DNA from: Paractinoplanes brasiliensis
Lineage (GTDB): Bacteria > Actinomycetota > Actinomycetes > Mycobacteriales > Micromonosporaceae
Assembly (NCBI RefSeq): GCF_004362215.1
Contig: NZ_SNWR01000001.1
Span: 3,702,001-3,766,000 of the forward strand
Reading direction: 5' to 3'
Length of the DNA: 64,000 nt
Shown: positions 59,748 to 64,000 of the stretch, in pieces
Numbering within the stretch: position 1 is the stretch's first letter
Layout of the letters: each line of letters opens with the position of its first letter
Notes under the pieces: generated by a model
Databases searched by the model: none
What the model was told of the DNA's origin: nothing
What the model saw: only the letters and a program-made list of their open reading frames with translations
Program-made: the position numbers and the translations under genes

Positions 59748-60866
59748 ATGGAATCGGCAGAGCGGCCCGAAACACGTCTGGCGCGACGTCTGCGTGCGCT
59801 CCGCCATCAGCACTGGCCCGGCCTACGCATCACCCAGCAGCAGGTGGCCGAGGCGCTGGGCGGCGGGGCCCCGTTGAGCCTGTCGCTCATCTCGTCGTGG
59901 GAGTCCACCCACAAGCCGGTCGTGCCCCCGGTGCACCGCCTCGCGCAGTACGCGTTGTTCTTCGCCAGCCGCCGGACGGTCGAGTCGAAGCCGGCCCGGC
60001 TGCTCGACGAGCATGCGCTCACCGAGGAGGAACGGGTCATGCGCGAGGGCCTGCACACCGAGCTGCTCAGTCTGCGGTCCTTCGACGACGCTCCCGACGA
60101 GGCCGGGGCGTACGGCTCCCGCCAGGTCACGCTGGCCGGCCCGGGCGACGACACGATCGGCGGCGGCACGTGGTTCTTCCCCGATCAGCGGCCCATCATC
60201 ATCGTCGGCGGCAGCCTGCCGAAACGATTCCGGGAACGCATGCCCTATACGGATGTGAAGGACCCTGACTACGTACGGTCATTCAGTCTCGCCGATTTGG
60301 ATGCGCTCATCGAGCTCCATGGACATATCCGGGCCGTGAATCCGGCCGCTGAGGTGCGCATTCTCAAGTCCGAGGAGATGGGCGAGGACGACTTCACGTC
60401 GCACCTTGTGCTGATCGGCGGGGTCGACTTCAACTCCGTCAATCGTGACGTCACACAGCGGCTTGACCTGCCGATTCGTCAGCAGATGCGTCCCAGCGAC
60501 TCCGATTCGGGCTTTTTCTCGGCGGCCGACGGAACAACCTTCGAACCGGTCCTCGATCAGGGGAACGGCAGTCTCATCGAAGATGTCGCCTATTTCTTTC
60601 GGGGAAAAAGCCCGTACAATGCTCGCCGGACCGTAACGTTGTGTAATGGGCAATACGGTCGCGGAACCTATGGCGCGGTTCGTGCGTTGACCGACGCGAG
60701 GTTTCGGGACCGGAACGAAGAGTTTGTCCGGAATCGTTTCTCGGGCGCGCAGGCCTTCAGCATCCTGATGCGGGTCCGGATCAATCCGAACGGAGCTGCG
60801 GTGACGCCCGACTGGACCCAGGCGGAGAACCGGCTGCACGAGTGGCCGGCCGACGGTGAGGCGTGA
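59748..60866 (+). CDS. XRE regulator with a Rossmann-like sensor domain
   Basis: 372 residues. The N-terminal XRE helix-turn-helix (about 10-70) contains TQQQVAEALGGGAPLSLSLI and the Trp of SSWES. The rest (about 140-372) has two Rossmann-like halves: IIIVGGSLPKRFRER with a long helix, and HLVLIGGVDFNSVNRD; the end YGRGTYGAVRALTD and PDWTQAENRLHEWP is conserved in related actinomycete proteins as I recall. It may bind a nucleotide, but no specific ligand motif is certain. Overlaps the glycosyltransferase gene by four bases, so the two are co-translated. Function unknown. Confidence 0.75.
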   Translation: MESAERPETRLARRLRALRHQHWPGLRITQQQVAEALGGGAPLSLSLISSWESTHKPVVPPVHRLAQYALFFASRRTVESKPARLLDEHALTEEERVMREGLHTELLSLRSFDDAPDEAGAYGSRQVTLAGPGDDTIGGGTWFFPDQRPIIIVGGSLPKRFRERMPYTDVKDPDYVRSFSLADLDALIELHGHIRAVNPAAEVRILKSEEMGEDDFTSHLVLIGGVDFNSVNRDVTQRLDLPIRQQMRPSDSDSGFFSAADGTTFEPVLDQGNGSLIEDVAYFFRGKSPYNARRTVTLCNGQYGRGTYGAVRALTDARFRDRNEEFVRNRFSGAQAFSILMRVRINPNGAAVTPDWTQAENRLHEWPADGEA

Positions 60867-62020
60867 GCGAGGGCGCCCATCATCTGTCGCACCGGGGCCT
60901 GATCAGTTCGTCGGCCCCGGGCGACCTCGGGGCACCCGTCGACGCGATCATCGTGCCGAGCGCCCGCTACGAGGTGTCGCTGCGTGAGGCGGCCCGGCTG
61001 GCCGCCGAGCTGAAGTGCGTGCTGCTGGTCCTCTCCAGCAAGAGCTCCAAGGCGCGGGACGTCGCCGATTTCCTGCGGGACGTCGAGGCCGAGGTCATCG
61101 CCGTCGACTTCCCCGAGGAACCGGTGGCCAAGCTGCCGGTGCTCGAGACCTCCACCATCCTCAACAAGTCACGGTTGCGACGGCGTACGGACACGAGCGC
61201 CAAGAGGAACCTGGGGCTGGTGTTCGCCCGGATGGCCGGCTGGAAGCGTGTGGTCTTCCTCGACGACGACATCGTGGTGCCCGATGCCAACGACCTCCGC
61301 CGCGCGGTCGCCCTGCTCGGCGCCTGCGACGCCGTGGGCCTGCGCATCGACGGCTTCCCCGACAACTCCGTGGTCTGTCACGCCAACAGGGACACGGGCG
61401 CCCTGCAAGACACGTTTCTCGGTGGTGGGGCGATGGCGGTGGCGGCGGATCGCATCGACTCGTTCTTCCCCGAGATCTACAACGAGGACTGGTTCTTCCT
61501 CGTCGACGACACGACGCTGCGACCGGTCGGCCAGGCGGGCCTGGCCCTGCAGAAGGCCTACGACCCGTACGCGAATCCGGAGCGGGCACGCGACGAGGAG
61601 TTCGGCGATGTGCTGGCCGAAGGGCTTTTCGCGCTGTTCGACGACGGCGGCAAGATCGGCGATGCGACCCTGGGCTACTGGAAGGGCTTCCTGGAAGCCC
61701 GTCTCGCGTTGATCAACACGATCAAGCAGCGGTGCGGAACCGACCCGGACCGCGAACCGATGCGGACATCGCTCGTCGCGGCAAGCGGCCGGCTGCAGAT
61801 CATCACCCCGAAGGACTGCGTCGTCTACATCGGAGCGTGGCAGCGCGACCGCGAGGCCTGGCGACGGTTCATCCGCGGCATCCGGCCGATCCGCCGGACG
61901 GACGACCCGATCGCGGAGGCGCTCAAACGGCTCAAGCTGGAGCGGGTCAGTCCGTCGGATCAGCCCCCGTCAACGCCGGCGCCAGGAGGGCGACGAGCAG
62001 TGCTAACGGGAGCAGGGTGA
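60863..62020 (+). CDS. GT-A fold glycosyltransferase-like protein
   Basis: 385 residues; GTG start in a GTGA overlap. The GT-A centre has VVFLDDDIVVPDAN (DxD-type metal site) and NEDWFFLVDD further on; the N-terminus carries VDAIIVPSARYEVSLREAAR. No membrane segment or signal peptide, so it is cytoplasmic. Donor and acceptor are unknown. The coupling to an XRE-sensor gene is unusual for a cell-wall enzyme. Its 3' end overlaps the convergent MFS gene by 74 bases. Confidence 0.75.
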   Translation: MSEGAHHLSHRGLISSSAPGDLGAPVDAIIVPSARYEVSLREAARLAAELKCVLLVLSSKSSKARDVADFLRDVEAEVIAVDFPEEPVAKLPVLETSTILNKSRLRRRTDTSAKRNLGLVFARMAGWKRVVFLDDDIVVPDANDLRRAVALLGACDAVGLRIDGFPDNSVVCHANRDTGALQDTFLGGGAMAVAADRIDSFFPEIYNEDWFFLVDDTTLRPVGQAGLALQKAYDPYANPERARDEEFGDVLAEGLFALFDDGGKIGDATLGYWKGFLEARLALINTIKQRCGTDPDREPMRTSLVAASGRLQIITPKDCVVYIGAWQRDREAWRRFIRGIRPIRRTDDPIAEALKRLKLERVSPSDQPPSTPAPGGRRAVLTGAG

Positions 62021-63074
62021 GCATCGCGGCGCCCAGCCCGGTGGCGTGGGCCAGCCACCCGATGCCCAGCGGTCCGAAGACGCTGGCGCTGTAGCCGACC
62101 GCGGTCATCCCGGCGACCGCTGACGACGTCGCCGCGTCACCGGCCGCGCTCAGGGCAGCCGGGAACACCCAGCAGATGCCGACGCCCCAGCCCAGCGCGC
62201 CGATGAAGGCCCACGGTCCGGCATCCGCGAACACCACCAGGACGATGCTGATGCCCGCGGCGATCGCCCCGGTCCGGACGACCCCGGTCGCCCCGATGTG
62301 GCGATGTGGGCGCTCGGCGAAGAGCCGCCCGGCCGCCATGGCCGTGACGAACAAGGTGTAGCCGAGGGCGGCGCCGGTGTGGGACAGGCCGCGCTCCTGG
62401 TTGAGGAACACGGCGAGCCAGTCGCCGGCCGCGCCCTCGACGATCGCACCACAAAAGATCAGCACCCCGATCGGCAGGAGTCGCCGCAAGGGCCACCGCT
62501 GCCGGGTTCGCGGCTCCTCTAGGCGACCGACCACATCCTCGCCGAACGAGCGGAGGCTGAGCGCGCACAGCACAGCCGCGAGCGTGGCGGCCACGGCCAG
62601 ATGCGGCAGCAGCGGGACGGAGAAACGGGCAGCCGCGAGGCCCAGCCCCGCGCCGGTCATGGAGCCGACGCTCCACCAGCCGTGGAAACGGCTCATCAGG
62701 TGTTTGTCGAGGCGGGTCTCGACGGCGTGGCCCTGCACGTTCATGCCGGCGTCCCAGGCGCCACTGCCGATACCCATGACCAGCAGCGTCATGGCCAGCA
62801 CGGGGGTGGACCGGCTGAGCGCGATCGCGAGCAGCGACACCAGCGTGACGGCGAACCCGAAGGCGAGCACCCGGCGGCTGCCGAAGCGATCGCAGGCCGC
62901 GCCGGTGAGCAGCATGGCGGTCAGGGTGCCGAGGCCGAGCATCACGAGCGCGGCGCCGAAGCGTACGAAATTGGCCTGGGTCTGCTCGAGAACCGGCGGC
63001 AGCCTGGACATCCAGGACGCCTGTGTGGCGCCGCTGAGGGCAAACACCAGACTCACGCCACGAGCGGCCCGCAC
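61947..63074 (-). CDS. MFS transporter
   Basis: 375 residues with about twelve membrane helices; the loop after helix two reads GAACDRFGSRRVLAF and the middle loop RLEEPRTRQRWPLRR. It resembles sugar or drug efflux MFS proteins; the substrate is unknown. GTG start; TAGAGT 18 bases upstream. Follows an XRE/MmyB gene in the same orientation. Confidence 0.85.
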   Translation of the reverse strand: MRAARGVSLVFALSGATQASWMSRLPPVLEQTQANFVRFGAALVMLGLGTLTAMLLTGAACDRFGSRRVLAFGFAVTLVSLLAIALSRSTPVLAMTLLVMGIGSGAWDAGMNVQGHAVETRLDKHLMSRFHGWWSVGSMTGAGLGLAAARFSVPLLPHLAVAATLAAVLCALSLRSFGEDVVGRLEEPRTRQRWPLRRLLPIGVLIFCGAIVEGAAGDWLAVFLNQERGLSHTGAALGYTLFVTAMAAGRLFAERPHRHIGATGVVRTGAIAAGISIVLVVFADAGPWAFIGALGWGVGICWVFPAALSAAGDAATSSAVAGMTAVGYSASVFGPLGIGWLAHATGLGAAMLTLLPLALLVALLAPALTGADPTD

Positions 63075-63080
63075 CAGTCA

Positions 63081-63105
63081 CCCCCGTCGATGACTCTAAC
63101 GGGGG
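63081..63105. promoter_or_regulatory. Inverted repeat before the MFS gene
   Basis: CCCCCGT and ACGGGGG flank an 11-base centre containing the TAGAGT -10 candidate (minus strand). It may be an operator of the neighbouring regulator or a terminator. Confidence 0.45.
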
Positions 63106-63140
63106 CTACTACAAGTCGCTGATCACGCGAGTGCGCAGAG

Positions 63141-64000
63141 TCACCCGGCTGCGGTCGAAGCCCTCGACCACGTGGCGTCCGCCTGGAGCAGCCGCAGGGC
63201 GGCCTGGTCGGGGGAGCCGGCCGGGGCGGTGTAGACGAACAGCGTCTGCTCGGCGTCGTCGGGCAGCGTGAGGGCCTGATAGGTGATGGTGAGGCGGCCC
63301 ACGATCGGGTGGTGGAAGCGCTTCGTCCCGCTGGTGCGGGCCAGGACCTGGTGATCGGCCCACCAGCGGCGGAACTCCTCGCTGCGTACGGACAACTCGC
63401 CGACCAGGGCGGACAGGTCGGGGTCGTCGGGGTGGCGGCCGGCGTCGACCCGCAGGGTGGCCACGGTCTCGGCGGCGATGACGGCCCAGTCGGGGTGCAG
63501 GTCGCGGGCGTTCTCGTCGAGGAAGATGAACCGCGCGTAGTTGCGCTCACGAGCCGGCAGGGCGTTGAAGTCGCAGATCAGTGCCCGGGCGGCGTGGTTG
63601 ATCGCCAGCACGTCCATCCGGCGGCCCACGATGAAGGCGGGCGCGCCGGCGTCGTCGAAGGTTTCGAGCAACTGGTACGTGGCCGGGGCGACCCGCTGCG
63701 GACGGCGCTGCGGGCGGCGGCGTGCCTCCCGCGGCCGCGCGAGGTCGAACAGGTGGGCCCGCTCGGTGTCGTCGAGGCGCAGCGCGCGGGCCAACGCGTC
63801 GAGCACGGCCTCGGACGGATTGAGGTTGCGACCCTGCTCAAGGCGTACGTAGTAATCGACGCTCACGCCGGCCAGCGCGGCCAGCTCCTCGCGCCGCAGC
63901 CCGGGCACGCGGCGAGCGCCGGCCGTGCCACCCAGGCCGAACTCCTCGGGCCGCAGCCGGGCGCGGCGCGAGCGGAGGAACTCCTTGAGGTCCGCGTTGT
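63141..64000 (-). CDS. XRE/MmyB-type regulator, 5' part outside the window
   Basis: The frame is open to the window end and continues upstream. Visible: NADLKEFLRSRRARLRPEEF, then PGLRREELAALAGVSVDYYV (helix-turn-helix) and an MmyB-like ligand-binding domain (PAFIVGRRMDVLAINHAARA ... RRWWADHQV). This is a common actinomycete family of dimeric regulators that bind hydrophobic ligands. It probably regulates the MFS gene 66 bases downstream, although co-directional rather than divergent placement is less usual. Confidence 0.88.
   Translation of the reverse strand, partial: NADLKEFLRSRRARLRPEEFGLGGTAGARRVPGLRREELAALAGVSVDYYVRLEQGRNLNPSEAVLDALARALRLDDTERAHLFDLARPREARRRPQRRPQRVAPATYQLLETFDDAGAPAFIVGRRMDVLAINHAARALICDFNALPARERNYARFIFLDENARDLHPDWAVIAAETVATLRVDAGRHPDDPDLSALVGELSVRSEEFRRWWADHQVLARTSGTKRFHHPIVGRLTITYQALTLPDDAEQTLFVYTAPAGSPDQAALRLLQADATWSRASTAAG

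Overview
The window is high-GC DNA with strong G/C bias at third codon positions. It has GTG and TTG starts, tRNA genes without an encoded CCA end, XRE, MarR, GntR and HxlR regulators, SpoIIE/STAS/anti-sigma modules, and many genes whose start codon lies about 6 bases after a TANNNT box (leaderless transcription). This points to a filamentous actinomycete. Micromonosporaceae (Actinoplanes-like) is my best guess, but that is inference. There is no rRNA, CRISPR array or recognisable biosynthetic cluster.

Layout, left to right. 0-6.6 kb holds a truncated GT-C-like membrane protein, an iron-regulated FhuF-type reductase with an IdeR/DtxR box, an unusual XRE regulator fused to a complete peptide deformylase domain, a flavohemoprotein and a CPBP membrane protease. 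6.6-9.0 kb is a Pro/Ala-rich repeat protein with an EcsC-like C-terminus. Its stop codon sits inside a minisatellite. 9.1-10.2 kb has tRNA-Ser and tRNA-Arg followed by a decayed pSAM2-type integrase. 10.7-12.4 kb is a second GT-C-like membrane protein.

12.4-25.1 kb is a surface/toxin locus. A secreted LamG protein of about 1,500 residues is divergent from an RHS polymorphic toxin of about 2,300 residues. The toxin ends in a HINT domain and a short, possibly ADP-ribosyltransferase-like, toxin domain, and is followed by a lower-GC putative immunity gene. 25.4-30.5 kb is mosaic: an ISAs1 transposase N-terminus fused to a GntR C-terminus, a PD-(D/E)xK-like protein, an orphan CheB domain, a GyrI-like protein, a STAS-HATPase protein and a second integrase fragment. 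The integrase fragments near 9.4-10.2 and 30.4 kb suggest past insertion and deletion of an integrative element.

30.5-41.4 kb is a potassium block. kdpF-A-B-C-D-E lies on the minus strand, with overlapping genes and an extra 33-codon membrane ORF before kdpF. It is divergent from a KtrB/TrkH plus KtrA/TrkA pair. 41.4-47.3 kb holds two ABC exporter cassettes, each with its own regulator (a GbsR/MarR-type and a GntR-YtrA-type) and candidate operators. Between them are a frameshifted anti-sigma kinase gene and a coiled-coil protein. 47.6-56.2 kb holds an aldo-keto reductase with HxlR, a YnfA-type protein, a SpoIIE phosphatase with a frameshifted STAS gene, an FAD monooxygenase-MarR pair behind a clear palindrome, a fasciclin protein, a WD40 protein and a NYN-LOTUS protein.

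56.2-64 kb starts with a translationally coupled three-gene cassette that looks like a small toxin followed by two possible immunity genes. A secreted GH19 chitinase, a chemoreceptor remnant, and a coupled pair of an XRE-Rossmann-like protein and a GT-A glycosyltransferase follow. Upstream of that pair are TTCA palindromes shared with a divergent membrane gene. An MFS transporter and a partial XRE/MmyB-type regulator end the window. The least explained items are the XRE-deformylase fusion, the XRE-sensor/glycosyltransferase pair and the three-gene cassette.
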